Positions 51,144-60,208 of a stretch of 64,000 nucleotides of DNA are shown here, one piece after another. Source of the stretch: Bradyrhizobium sp. CCGE-LA001 (lineage in GTDB: Bacteria; Pseudomonadota; Alphaproteobacteria; Rhizobiales; Xanthobacteraceae); the NCBI RefSeq assembly GCF_000296215.2, contig NZ_CP013949.1, forward strand, positions 434,001 through 498,000, given 5' to 3'. The translations under genes and the position numbers were made by a program. Position 1 is the first letter of the stretch. Each line of letters starts with the position of its first letter. The notes under the pieces were generated by a model. That model did no database searches. It was not told where the DNA came from and saw only the letters and a program-made list of their open reading frames with translations.

Positions 51144-53249
51144 CTACACCCCAGCCTCCGCCATTCCCGCCGCCCACAGCGCGAACGCATAGACGATCGC
51201 GACTTCATCCAGCCGGTCGAACCGCCCCGATGCGCCGCCGTGACCGGCGCCCATGTTGGTGCGCAGCAGCACCGGGCCGCCGCCGCGCATGGTGGCGCGC
51301 AGGCGCGCGATCCATTTGGCGGGCTCCCAGTAGGTGACCCTGGGATCAGTAAGCCCGCCCATCGCCAGGATCGCCGGATAGTCCTTGGCCGCGACATTGT
51401 CGTAAGGCGAGTAGGACAGGATGGTGCGGAAATCCTTCTCGCTTTCGATCGGGTTGCCCCATTCCGGCCATTCGGGCGGCGTCAGCGGCAGCGTGTCGTC
51501 GAGCATGGTGTTGAGCACATCGACGAACGGTACTTCGGCGACGATGCCGGCGAACAATTCGCCGGCGCGGTTGGCGACTGCACCCATCAGCATGCCGCCG
51601 GCCGAGCCGCCGTGGCCGATGATGCGCTTCGCGCCGGTGTATCTTGCCGCGATCAACGCACGGGCGCTGGCTGAGAAATCGTCGAACGAGTTCGTCTTCT
51701 TCTCGCGCTTGCCGTCGAGATACCAACCCCAGCCCTTGTCGGCGCCGCCGCGAATATGGGCGATGGCATAGACGAAGCCGCGATCGACCAGCGACAGGCG
51801 GTTGGCGTTGAACGAGGCGGGCATCGCCATTCCGTAGGAGCCGTAGCCGTAGAGCAGGAGCGGCGCCGAGCCGTCGAGCTTCAGCCCGCGGCGATGAAGG
51901 ATCGACACGGGTACATCGGCGCCGTCCTGCGCCTTCGCCATGATGCGCGTCGTGACATAGTCGGCCGCGTCGTGGCCGGACGGAATTTCCTGGCGCTTGC
52001 GCAAGGTGCGCGTGCGCTTGACCATGTCGTAGTCGTAGACTTCCGACGGTGTCGTCATCGAGGAATACGCAAAGCGCAGGGTAGTCGTCTCGAATTCGAA
52101 GGAGCCCATCGTATCCAGCGAATAGGCGGCCTCGTCGAAGGCGATGGCGTGCTCTTCCTTCGTCGCGAGATCGCGGATCACGATCGACGGCAGCGCATTG
52201 GCGCGCTCCAGCCGCACCAGATGGCCGGCGTAGAGATCGAGGTCGATGATGTAGATGCCCGGACGATACGGGATCAAATCGCGCCAATTCTTGCGCTCGG
52301 GTGCGGCAAGCGGCGCCGTGACGATCTTGAAGTCGATGGCGTCGTCGGCATTGGTGAGGATGAAGAGCTCGTCGCCGCGGTCGGCCAGCGAATATTGCAC
52401 GCCTTCCTCGCGCGCCGCCACAAGGCGCGGCGGCGCCTCGGGGTTGGCGAGATCGATCAGCCGCTGCTCGGAGGTTTCGTGGTCGCCGCCGGCGATCACG
52501 CAGAAGCGGCCGCTGGTGCTCTCGTGCAGATGGGTGAACCAGCCGGCATCCTGCTCTTCGTACACGAGCGCATCGTCAGCTTGTTTCGTACCGAGTCTAT
52601 GCAGCCACACCTGCATGGGGCGATGGTTGTCGTCGAGCTTCACATAGAAGAAGCTCTTGCAGTCCGCGGCCCAGACGATGCCGCCGTCGGTCTCCTCGAC
52701 GACGTCATCCAAATCTTTGCCGCTTGCCCAGTCGCGCACGCGGAGCGAGAAATATTCGGAGCCCTTGGTGTCGGCGCTCCAGGCCTGCAGCTTGTGATCG
52801 TGCGAGTGCCGGCTGCCGCCGAACTTGAAGTATTTGTGGTCCTTGGCGAGTGCGTCGCCATCGAGCACGATCTGGCCCTCGCCGCCGTCGCGCGGCATGC
52901 GGCCGAACAGCTCGTGCTGGCCGCCTTTGCGAAACCTGCGGAAATAGGCGAAGGGGCCGTCGGGCGAGGGAACGCTGGAATCGTCCTCCTTGATCCGCCC
53001 CCGCATCTCCCGCACCAGCGTCTTCTGCAGATTGGCAGTGTGGCCGAGCAGGCTCTCGGTGTAGACGTTCTCCTCATCGAGATAGTTGCGGATGTCGGGA
53101 TCGAGCACAGCGGGATCGCGCAGCACCTCCTGCCATTTCTCGTCCTTCAGCCAGGCATAATCGTCGGTCACTGTGATGCCATGCCGCGTGAAGGAATGCG
53201 GCCGGCGCGGGGCGACGGGGGGCTGGGAAGGCGTCTTGGCTTGTGTCAC
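51144..53249 (-). CDS. ptrB: Oligopeptidase B (S9 family serine peptidase)
   Basis: A 701-residue cytosolic prolyl-oligopeptidase-family enzyme that cleaves short peptides after basic residues. The N-terminal beta-propeller region runs to about residue 420; RHGITVTDDYAWLKDEKWQE is the family start. The catalytic hydrolase domain shows LLLYGYGSYGMAMPASF, the nucleophile in GHGGSAGGMLMGA, the Asp in GLTDPRVTYWEPAKWIA and the His in MGAGHGGASGR. It converges on the RraA-like gene with only 25 bp between. No signal peptide. Confidence 0.95.
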   Translation of the reverse strand: MTQAKTPSQPPVAPRRPHSFTRHGITVTDDYAWLKDEKWQEVLRDPAVLDPDIRNYLDEENVYTESLLGHTANLQKTLVREMRGRIKEDDSSVPSPDGPFAYFRRFRKGGQHELFGRMPRDGGEGQIVLDGDALAKDHKYFKFGGSRHSHDHKLQAWSADTKGSEYFSLRVRDWASGKDLDDVVEETDGGIVWAADCKSFFYVKLDDNHRPMQVWLHRLGTKQADDALVYEEQDAGWFTHLHESTSGRFCVIAGGDHETSEQRLIDLANPEAPPRLVAAREEGVQYSLADRGDELFILTNADDAIDFKIVTAPLAAPERKNWRDLIPYRPGIYIIDLDLYAGHLVRLERANALPSIVIRDLATKEEHAIAFDEAAYSLDTMGSFEFETTTLRFAYSSMTTPSEVYDYDMVKRTRTLRKRQEIPSGHDAADYVTTRIMAKAQDGADVPVSILHRRGLKLDGSAPLLLYGYGSYGMAMPASFNANRLSLVDRGFVYAIAHIRGGADKGWGWYLDGKREKKTNSFDDFSASARALIAARYTGAKRIIGHGGSAGGMLMGAVANRAGELFAGIVAEVPFVDVLNTMLDDTLPLTPPEWPEWGNPIESEKDFRTILSYSPYDNVAAKDYPAILAMGGLTDPRVTYWEPAKWIARLRATMRGGGPVLLRTNMGAGHGGASGRFDRLDEVAIVYAFALWAAGMAEAGV

Positions 53250-53450
53250 TCGCGGTCCTCGTCGTATGCGTATTCGCGCAGCGGTCCTTCTCGCGTTCCC
53301 GTAAGAATGGGAAGAGAAGGCACGTCCACCTTATATCGTCCCGATTCCACGAAATGCCGGCGCTGCCGCGCCCCGAACACGTCTTGTGGCCGTGGGTGCC
53401 GGATCAAAGCTCCGCGCTGACAACGCTGCGCGTTGCCAGAGCTGCTCCGT

Positions 53451-53485
53451 GTCCGGGACGACAGCGCCGTTTGTGGCTTGCGCTT
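53451..53485. repeat. Second copy of a short dispersed element (first copy near 8457-8491)
   Basis: The sequence CCGGGACGACAGC..CGT.TRTGGCYTGCGC occurs here and near 8458-8490. Both copies sit at the 3' end of a minus-strand gene. Probably a fragment of a longer intergenic repeat family. Confidence 0.5.
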
Positions 53486-54672
53486 TACACCGCCACCTCT
53501 TCACCGAGATACGCCACGGCCGCTTCCAGTCCGCCCTTGCCGTGCGGGATCTTCAGCGCGTTGAGCCCGATCTCGATCACGCCGAGCGTGCCGAGCAGCA
53601 TCGGCGCATTCACATGACCCATATGGGCGATGCGGAAGGCCTGGCCCGAGAGGTCGCCGATGCCGGTGCCGAGCACGACGCCGCACTTTTCCTTGCAATA
53701 GCGCTGCAGCACGGCCGGGTCGTGGCCGTTGCTCATGGTGACCGTGGTCACGGTGTTGGAGCGCTCGCTGGCTTCGGCGACGTTGAAGCCGAGCACCTGG
53801 CCTTCCGACCATGCGCTGACTGCACGGCGTGCGGCCTCGCCGAGCAGGCTGTGGCGGCGGAAGGCATTCTCCAGCCCCTCCTCGTGTAGGAGGTCGACGG
53901 CCTGGCGCAGCGCGAACAACAGATGCACCGGCGCGGTGCCGGCATATTTGCGATAGTGCTCGGTGCCCTCGCGCTCGCTCCAGCTCCAATAGGGCGTCGC
54001 CATGTTGGCGGTCTTGTGCACCTCGATCGCACGCGCATTGGCGGCGACGAAGCCGAGGCCGGGCGGCGTCATCAGACCCTTTTGCGAGCCGGACATCGCG
54101 ACATCGATGCCCCATTTGTCCATCTCGAACGGCATGCAGCCGAGTGAGGCGACGGTGTCGACCATGTACAGCGCGGGATGGCCGCTCGCTTTGATCGCCT
54201 TGCCGATCGCCTCGATGTCGTTCTGCACGCCGGAGGCAGTGTCGACCTGGACCACCACGACGGCCTTGATCGTGTGCTCCTTGTCGCGGCGCAGGCGCTC
54301 CTCGACCTCGTGCGGCCGCACCGCGCGGCGCCAGTCGCCCTTGAGCACCTCGACCTCGGCGCCCATCAGCGCTGCGGCGTTGCCCCAGCCGATCGCAAAG
54401 CGCCCGCTCTCCAGCACCAGTACCTTGTCGCCGCGCGACAGCACGTTGCTGAGCGCCGCTTCCCAGGCGCCGTGCCCGTTGGCGATGTAGATGTAGGACT
54501 TGCCCTTGGTCGCAAAAAGCTTCGAGATGTCGCTGAGCAGGCTCTCGGTCAAATCGGTCATCTGCTTGGAGTAGATGTCGATTGCCGGACGGTGCATTGC
54601 CCGCAGCACCTCGTCGGGCATCGTGGTGGGCCCGGGGATGGCCAGAAATTCCCGGCCCGCGCGAACGGTCAT
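53485..54672 (-). CDS. PLP-dependent aminotransferase (alanine/serine-glyoxylate type)
   Basis: A 395-residue class V aminotransferase. The PLP lysine is in VAMSGSQKGLMTPPGLGFVA; other signatures are FLAIPGPTTMPDEVLRAMHR, YIANGHGAWEAALSNVLSRG and ALYMVDTVASLGCMP with the PLP-binding Asp. Likely transfers amino groups between alanine or serine and glyoxylate. The start at ATG 54672 (MTVRAGREFL) matches the family; upstream sequence is not conserved. It is on the same strand as ptrB but over 200 bp away. Confidence 0.92.
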   Translation of the reverse strand: MTVRAGREFLAIPGPTTMPDEVLRAMHRPAIDIYSKQMTDLTESLLSDISKLFATKGKSYIYIANGHGAWEAALSNVLSRGDKVLVLESGRFAIGWGNAAALMGAEVEVLKGDWRRAVRPHEVEERLRRDKEHTIKAVVVVQVDTASGVQNDIEAIGKAIKASGHPALYMVDTVASLGCMPFEMDKWGIDVAMSGSQKGLMTPPGLGFVAANARAIEVHKTANMATPYWSWSEREGTEHYRKYAGTAPVHLLFALRQAVDLLHEEGLENAFRRHSLLGEAARRAVSAWSEGQVLGFNVAEASERSNTVTTVTMSNGHDPAVLQRYCKEKCGVVLGTGIGDLSGQAFRIAHMGHVNAPMLLGTLGVIEIGLNALKIPHGKGGLEAAVAYLGEEVAV

Positions 54673-54778
54673 TGCTGTTGGTCCTTGTTGCTGGTGGACA
54701 GGCTGATAGGTTGCTGCGTCCCGTTTTACGCGCCGCGAGCACGCAAGAAAAGCGCACAAAACGCAGGTCTGGAGTGGG

Positions 54779-55510
54779 CTATCGCTTCGTCTCGCGGCAA
54801 CCGGCGGCCTCTGCTTCTTCGACCGAGCAGAACCAGCGGGTGCCCTTGCTGATCTTCATCTTGATCTGGGTGTACCAGCGGCTGGTCGGCTGGTGGTAGA
54901 TGCATTCGCCTGATGTGTTGACGTTGCCCTTGATGGTGCAGTCGGGCGAGGGCGCGACCGGTCCGGAGGCCGAGGCGAGCAGCACGGCATGAGCTCCGTC
55001 CGGCGGCTTGGTGGCGCCCAGGATGGTGGTCTTCTTGTTGCGCACGCGCCAGTCCCAGGGAGCGATGAAGGCACCCTGCCACATTCCGGCTTTTGCTTCA
55101 CGCGCGGCAGCCTCGTCGGGCTCGTAGTCCTTGGAGATGCGGGTGTAGGCCAGTGCCCAGCCGTTGCGCACCAGCCATTTCTGGATGTCCTCGCCGCCGA
55201 CCTCGCACCGCGCCACGGTGCGGCCGCGCCGGTCGATCGACCTCGTGTGGCAGACCCAGTTCTTGCCTTCGGCATATTTGGCGAGCTCGTCGCGCGCGGC
55301 GACGCCGCAGGTCCAGCGCTCGGACTTGGTGTTGAGGCAGAGCTGGTCGACCGCGGGCGCGTCGATGCCGCCGAGCCGGATCCGCGCGTTCCCGATCACC
55401 ACGGCATCGCCGGCGCGCACCTTTGCCATACCAGCGATGTCGGCGGCCTCGGCCAGTGAGGGCAGCGACAAGCCGAGCAAGGACAGCGCAATCAGGATTT
55501 TTCGCAACAT
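54779..55510 (-). CDS. Secreted staphylococcal-nuclease-like protein with Cys-rich C-terminal domain
   Basis: A 243-residue exported protein. A signal peptide is clear (MLRKILIALSLLGLSLPSLA then EAAD). The SNase-like fold follows: VVIGNARIRLGGIDAPAVDQ, VARCEVGGEDIQKWLVRNGW and AYTRISKDYEPDEAAAREAK. The catalytic Arg/Glu set is not fully recognisable. The last ~55 residues (CTIKGNVNTSGECIYHQPTS then RWFCSVEEAEAAGCRETKR) form the 'GNVN...GE.IYH...FCS..EA.AAG' domain often found in secreted bacterial proteins. Cell-envelope location is inferred. Confidence 0.85.
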   Translation of the reverse strand: MLRKILIALSLLGLSLPSLAEAADIAGMAKVRAGDAVVIGNARIRLGGIDAPAVDQLCLNTKSERWTCGVAARDELAKYAEGKNWVCHTRSIDRRGRTVARCEVGGEDIQKWLVRNGWALAYTRISKDYEPDEAAAREAKAGMWQGAFIAPWDWRVRNKKTTILGATKPPDGAHAVLLASASGPVAPSPDCTIKGNVNTSGECIYHQPTSRWYTQIKMKISKGTRWFCSVEEAEAAGCRETKR

Positions 55511-55648
55511 GCCGGTCCGCGTGTGAAGAAAATCTCGATAGACGTCGCAATTGTGGTCGGCTTTTGTCCGCCCGGCCAGCTTATGCCTAACGGTTAGGCT
55601 TTCAACTTCCCGTCATCTCGGGGGCGCGAATAGGGACACGATCCTTCG

Positions 55649-57379
55649 CTACTCGCCATTCACCATTCGCCGCCTCGCTATTGCGAGGCCCATCAGAACG
55701 AATGCCGACGTCACCTCGGGCCCACCCACCAGGATCCGCGTCGGCGTCTTCATCTTGTTCCATTCATAGGCGCGGAACGGACCGCGACGGCCGCCTTCGC
55801 CGAGGCTCGCGACGATCACGTTCAGCGCGGGTGCGAAGGCGCGCGGATCGGCGCCGAGATGGCCGAGCGCGATCAGCGCCAGCGCCGCGTCGAACACGTT
55901 CATCTCGGCGGCCATCAGCTCGCCCTTGACGTAGGACAGCACGCGGTGGCGGATGAAATCGAAATCGCCGGCGGGATCGATCGCGGCCTGGGCCGCCAGC
56001 GGCAGCGACAGGAACGCGGCATAGCAGCGGCCGAAATAGGCACTGTAGAGCTCCGGCAGATAGTAGATGTGCGAGCGCGGATTGGCGAAGGCGCCGCTGG
56101 CCGCCAGGCGCTTCTGGAAGCCGATGATGCGATGCACGGTGGCGAGCCGCGCCGGTGTCTCCAGAACTTTCCAGCGCGCCAGATTGCGGAAGCTGACTTC
56201 GAGAATGTCCAGATTGAGCGTCGGATCGAGATCGTTGCCGTAGGGACGCTCGCCCGCGAGATTGTCGATCCAGGTCGCGACGCCACCCTCGTACTCGATG
56301 TTGTCGTTGAGCGGCACCGTCACGCGCGGCGCGTTGACGCCGGCCTGCACCTGGTACCCCGCGTAGAAATCCAACAGCGGCTGGTCGATGATCGCATCGG
56401 TGCAGCCGGCCTGCGTCGCTGCGGAGATCGAGCAGGCCGTGGTGTCGCAATCGGGCACGTAGATGCCGAAGCCGAGATCCTGCTTGATCTGGGCGAAGAA
56501 GCGCGAGAAGCGCGGATGTGGCGCCGGCGCGAGCGCGGTGATGACATTGAACCGCGCGCCACCCAAGCCCTCGACCTCCTCGCGGCTGATATTGACGCAG
56601 AAATCCACCATGTCGGCGATCGCGCGCTCCGCCGCGGTCTTGTCGGCGGACGAGGCGAGCCCGGTCTCGACATAACTCAGCAGCGCCTCGATAAAGAACG
56701 CGTCGTAATAGGCCGAGCGGTGGCGGATCTGCACCGGCTCCCACATCGGCTCGGCGATCCCTCGCCAGGGCGGATTGACAACGGCGGCCGCCTTCGAGCG
56801 GGCGATGAAGACGCGGGCGAGGTTGAACAGCAGCGAGGAGTTCTTGTAGCCGCGGGCGTTCAGCCCCGTGAGCGCCATGATCAGCTCGCGTCCGCGGAAA
56901 TCAGGATCGCCGATCAGGTTGAAGGCGGCGTAGGTGGGCAGAAAACCGTTTCGGCGGTACGAGCCGAGCAGATGCTGCGCACAGTCGCGGATCACGCGGT
57001 CGATCCGCGACTGATCCGGCGCCGCGCCGACGAACATGGCCGGCGGCGGCCTCGGATGGTCGAGCGAGATGCTGTCAACGAGGTCGGCCACGGGCTGGCC
57101 GACGGCTGACCAGTCCGGCTCCGCCTCGTCCCGCGCACGGGCGAGCGCCTGGCGCAACGCCATCAGCCTGGCTTCGTCGCGCAGCTCGGGCAGCCCGGCC
57201 CGCCGCAGCAGCACCCGCAGCGCGGGGTTGCCGAGGGCGGTCTTGTAGAATTTGGCCAGGTGCGGATCGCCGCCGACAGAGCCCGACAAGACGGGATCGC
57301 ACACGTCGTAAAGCGAGGGACCGTCCTTCCGCGCCGTCAGCGCCCGGCAGGCGGCGCCGGCGAAATATTGAAAGCTCAT
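55649..57379 (-). CDS. Large conserved hypothetical protein, unknown function
   Basis: A 576-residue, mostly helical protein that I do not recognise. It begins MSFQYFAGAACRALTARKDG and contains SLYDVCDPVLSGSVGGDPHL, NDNIEYEGGVATWIDNLAGE and LPELYSAYFGRCYAAFLSLP. Repeated helical blocks with aromatic residues (SAYYDAFFIEALLSYVETG; AAEMNVFDAALALIALGHLG) suggest a helical-barrel or terpenoid-cyclase/prenyltransferase-like scaffold, but catalytic Asp-rich motifs are not evident. The C-terminus ends in a hydrophobic stretch. The start is uncertain; ATG 57379 was preferred as the longer frame is low-complexity. Divergent from the pseudo-caspase gene. Confidence 0.75.
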   Translation of the reverse strand: MSFQYFAGAACRALTARKDGPSLYDVCDPVLSGSVGGDPHLAKFYKTALGNPALRVLLRRAGLPELRDEARLMALRQALARARDEAEPDWSAVGQPVADLVDSISLDHPRPPPAMFVGAAPDQSRIDRVIRDCAQHLLGSYRRNGFLPTYAAFNLIGDPDFRGRELIMALTGLNARGYKNSSLLFNLARVFIARSKAAAVVNPPWRGIAEPMWEPVQIRHRSAYYDAFFIEALLSYVETGLASSADKTAAERAIADMVDFCVNISREEVEGLGGARFNVITALAPAPHPRFSRFFAQIKQDLGFGIYVPDCDTTACSISAATQAGCTDAIIDQPLLDFYAGYQVQAGVNAPRVTVPLNDNIEYEGGVATWIDNLAGERPYGNDLDPTLNLDILEVSFRNLARWKVLETPARLATVHRIIGFQKRLAASGAFANPRSHIYYLPELYSAYFGRCYAAFLSLPLAAQAAIDPAGDFDFIRHRVLSYVKGELMAAEMNVFDAALALIALGHLGADPRAFAPALNVIVASLGEGGRRGPFRAYEWNKMKTPTRILVGGPEVTSAFVLMGLAIARRRMVNGE

Positions 57380-57827
57380 GAAATACCTGGTCGCAGGGAC
57401 TTTGGCGGGTCGTTTCACTGGAGGCTTGGCCAAGGGCCGGCCAGCGCGCTGACAGCCACACGCCACCCCCTGCAAGTCTTTGAAAAAGCTACCCGGATTC
57501 GCAGGAAATACAAATGTGATCGCCATCACGGAAAAAGGCGGCATGGAGGCTGCATGATCGGTCTCCGGAAGGCCACGGGGAACGGAAAATGCAGGAAGCT
57601 GGCTTGGAGGATTAACTAATACCTTCAGTGACTTAGATCAAATTTTGAGCAATCTATTGCCGGGGCACCTATATCCGGTTAAGGGTTTATTTGGTGCGGC
57701 GCCGCAAATTGCGCGCAATTCGGGGGCACTTCCCCGGCCAATCCCTCAAACCTAAAGACGCTATCGCGCTACTCAAACAGTGTGCGCGCGCTTGGCTGGT
57801 CTTTGGCACTGACAGGAATGAAGCGAG
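57380..57827. other. Divergent promoter region, no gene seen
   Basis: A 448-bp gap shared by the unknown 576-residue gene and the caspase-fold gene. It turns AT-rich at 57610-57700 and probably contains the promoters. A 21-codon frame near 57553 lacks support and was not called. Confidence 0.45.
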
Positions 57828-58676
57828 ATGAATGTAAGGCAGCTCGACATTTCCCGACGCACGATCGCCCTTGCCGCGGCCCTCATCGGCACGGTCTCGC
57901 TGGTGATCGGCGCCCATGCTGCTCTGAACATGCGCGCGATCGATGCTGCCAAGGCCGTCTCGACCGACCAGATCACCGGCTCGATCGGCCAGACCTCGCG
58001 CCTGGCGCTGGTCATCGGCAATGGACATTACCCCGACGCCAACGCGCCGCTGACGCAGTCGATCAACGACGCCCGCGCGCTGTCCTCGTCCCTGCGCAAG
58101 AACGGCTTTGACGTCGACATGGTGGAAGATGCGACCAAGGACGACATGGTCCGGGCCGTCAACCGCCTGAAGTCCCGCATCAAGCAGGACACCGTTGTCA
58201 TGCTGTTCTTCGGCGGCTACGGCGTGCAGGCCGGCCGCGAGAGCTACATGCTGCCGGTCGATGCCGTGATCTGGAAGGAAAGCGACGTCCGCCGCCAGGG
58301 CGTCTCCATCGATGGTGTGCTCGACATGATGAAGGAGCAGGGCGCCAAGGCCAAGCTCGTCGTGGTCGACGCCTCCCGCCGCAATCCCTTCGAGCGCCGC
58401 TTCCGCTCCTACAGCCACGGCCTCGCGCCGATCAGCGCGCCCGACAATGCGCTGATCCTCTCCTCGGCCTCGCCCGGCAAGGTCGTCGACGACGGCAAGG
58501 GCGAGCACAGCGTGCTGGTCAGCGAGTTCCTCAACAACCTCAATGCGCAGGGCAGCGCCGAGAGCGTCTTCAACAAGACCCGCCTCGCCATCTCGCGTGC
58601 CAGCGAAGGCGATCAGGTCCCGACCATCTCCTCGTCACTGCTCGAGGATGTTCGTTTCGGCGAAGCCGGCGGCTAG
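57828..58676 (+). CDS. Caspase-fold (peptidase C14-like) protein lacking the catalytic dyad
   Basis: A 282-residue protein with an N-terminal membrane/signal segment (about 11-33, RTIALAAALIGTVSLVIGAH) and a caspase p20-like domain (about 58-270). The fold is recognised by LALVIGNGHYPDANAPLTQS, INDARALSSSLRKNGFDV and YMLPVDAV. In active members a His lies in GHG and a Cys in DACR; here these are Tyr131 (FFGGYGVQAG) and Ser183 (VVVDASRRNPFERRF), so it cannot use the normal Cys-His dyad. It is likely a pseudo-enzyme exported or anchored facing the periplasm. Confidence 0.9.
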   Translation: MNVRQLDISRRTIALAAALIGTVSLVIGAHAALNMRAIDAAKAVSTDQITGSIGQTSRLALVIGNGHYPDANAPLTQSINDARALSSSLRKNGFDVDMVEDATKDDMVRAVNRLKSRIKQDTVVMLFFGGYGVQAGRESYMLPVDAVIWKESDVRRQGVSIDGVLDMMKEQGAKAKLVVVDASRRNPFERRFRSYSHGLAPISAPDNALILSSASPGKVVDDGKGEHSVLVSEFLNNLNAQGSAESVFNKTRLAISRASEGDQVPTISSSLLEDVRFGEAGG

Positions 58677-58713
58677 TTTTTCTTAGGTCTTACGACATAC
58701 TGCGAAGTCTCGT

Positions 58714-58760
58714 GCCCCGGACGCGGCGCATCATGCAATGATGCGACGCTGAGCCGGGGC
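58714..58760. terminator. Hairpin after the caspase-fold gene
   Basis: GCCCCGG..CGCGGCGCATCAT and its imperfect complement ending GCCGGGGC form a long stem-loop 40 bp after the stop codon. It is followed by another dispersed element and has no U-tract; probably stops transcription in both directions. Confidence 0.6.
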
Positions 58761-58789
58761 CGATTATTTGGGGCGCGCTGCGCCTGCAA

Positions 58790-58876
58790 CGTCATTGCGA
58801 GGAGCTCTTGCGACGAAGCAATCCAGAATCCCTCCGCGGAAAGAATCTGGATTGCTTCGCTTCGCTCGCAATGACG
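58790..58876. repeat. Dispersed inverted repeat (CGTCATTGCGAG...GAAGCAATCCAG type)
   Basis: Arms 58790-58826 and 58846-58876 carry CGTCATTGCGAG..CGAAGCAATCCAG in opposite orientation. The right arm ends 11 bp before the stop of the adaptor gene (58887) on the other strand. It is a common intergenic repeat form in Bradyrhizobium-like genomes, recognised by its palindromic layout here. Confidence 0.7.
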
Positions 58877-58886
58877 ATGGTGAATG

Positions 58887-59780
58887 CTACTTCGCCGCTT
58901 CCGCGCTTGCCATCACCGGGCGCACCGGATCGCCCTCGCGCAGCAGCGCGCCCGCGCGCGCCACGACGACGTCGCCCTCGTTGAGGCCGTCGCGAATCTC
59001 GATATTGCCGCCCGACATCAATCCGACCTCGACGCGTTTGGTCTCGACGCGATTGCGGCGGATCACCTGCACCACGGTGCCGGCCGAGGAATATTGCACT
59101 GATGTCAGCGGCACCGCGACGTTGCAGCTCTGCCCGGTCTTGATCAGCGCGCGCCCGCTCGCGTTGAGCAACAGGCGCTTCTGCGAGGAGATGCCGATAT
59201 AGACCATGCCCTGCTGGATGTTCTGCTCGACGGTCGGCCCGATGCGGCGAATCTTGCCGTCGATGTCGCCGGAGCCGGCGATGCGCACGGTCGCCTGCTG
59301 GTTGACCGCGAGCTTGCGCATGTCGGTGGTCGCGACCAGGCCGACCAGGTCGTATTCGCTGCGCGCCACGATCGTGAACAGGGCCTCGCCCTTGGCCGAT
59401 GCGAAATTGCCGATCTGTGCGGTCGAGGTGGCGATCACGCCTGCCACCGGCGCGGTGACCTGAAGCGTGCCGCCTTCCGGCAGCGCCAGCCGCGCCAGCA
59501 CCTGGCCGGCGGTGGTGGTCTGGCCGGCTTCTGCCAGTACCTCCGTCACCTTCAGGCCGGGACGTTCGGGCCGTACCGAGCTTTCCTCGCGTGCGATGAT
59601 CGAGCCGGTCGCCTCGACGATATCGGAGAAGCAGGATTTCGCGACCTTCAGCACCGTGACCGCCGGCCCCTTGGGAGCATCGTCCTCGGCGGCGCCGGCC
59701 GGATATGGGCCGAGGGCGAACATTCCGGCGATGGCTGCGGGAAACAGGCTTCGGGCAACGGCACGGGGTAAATGACGCAT
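58887..59780 (-). CDS. HlyD-family periplasmic adaptor (membrane fusion) protein
   Basis: A 297-residue exported adaptor. The signal peptide spans about 1-33 (ARSLFPAAIAGMFALGPYPA). The barrel-sandwich hybrid domain shows RPERPGLKVTEVLAEAGQTT and VTAPVAGVIATSTAQIGNFA. A C-terminal beta-barrel follows. It would bridge an inner-membrane pump and an outer-membrane channel, but neither is adjacent, so its partner is elsewhere. The start may be ATG 59780 (MRHLPRA) or 12 bp earlier. It is shorter than typical RND adaptors, as it lacks an extended coiled coil. Confidence 0.85.
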   Translation of the reverse strand: MRHLPRAVARSLFPAAIAGMFALGPYPAGAAEDDAPKGPAVTVLKVAKSCFSDIVEATGSIIAREESSVRPERPGLKVTEVLAEAGQTTTAGQVLARLALPEGGTLQVTAPVAGVIATSTAQIGNFASAKGEALFTIVARSEYDLVGLVATTDMRKLAVNQQATVRIAGSGDIDGKIRRIGPTVEQNIQQGMVYIGISSQKRLLLNASGRALIKTGQSCNVAVPLTSVQYSSAGTVVQVIRRNRVETKRVEVGLMSGGNIEIRDGLNEGDVVVARAGALLREGDPVRPVMASAEAAK

Positions 59781-59968
59781 CGAAAATTCCACAGGGGTTC
59801 AAGCCCTTCAATCGATAGCAGATGGCAACGGGCCGGACCACGGCGCTGTTGCCTTTTGACAGGATGCCGCGCCGGCGCGCGCCGTTGCGGCAAGTCCTTG
59901 ATTAGTCGCGGGATTGGAGATCAGGTTCGCTGCCTGCCAGGAGAGCGACGGCAGATACTCGCCGGCGG

Positions 59969-60139
59969 TCAGTTCCGGCGATCGCCGAGTGGCTGGCCCG
60001 TGGAACGGTCGAGCAGATGCAGTCCGGTACAGGCCGGACAGGACACGGAAACATGCGTGCGATCGGCCGGCTCGTCGCCCAGCCGATGCTGCACGTTCAT
60101 GCCGGTCCGGGGGCACTTGAAAACGATCTGACGGTCCAT
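59969..60139 (-). CDS. Small zinc-ribbon-like protein (56 residues)
   Basis: A 56-residue frame reading MDRQIVFKCPRTGMNVQHRL, then GDEPADRTHVSVSCPACTGL and HLLDRSTGQPLGDRRN. The arrangement of one single Cys (FKCPRTG) and a CPAC pair may bind zinc, though only three Cys are present; a nearby His could be the fourth ligand. Codon use is typical of the genome. No good ribosome binding site was found, so it is a moderate call. It follows the lactonase-like gene on the same strand after 70 bp. Confidence 0.55.
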   Translation of the reverse strand: MDRQIVFKCPRTGMNVQHRLGDEPADRTHVSVSCPACTGLHLLDRSTGQPLGDRRN

Positions 60140-60208
60140 GGCGAACGATATGGCGCCAGGCCGGCCTTTCGAAATTGCGGATCATTACGTAGGCCGGTCG
60201 ACGCCCCG

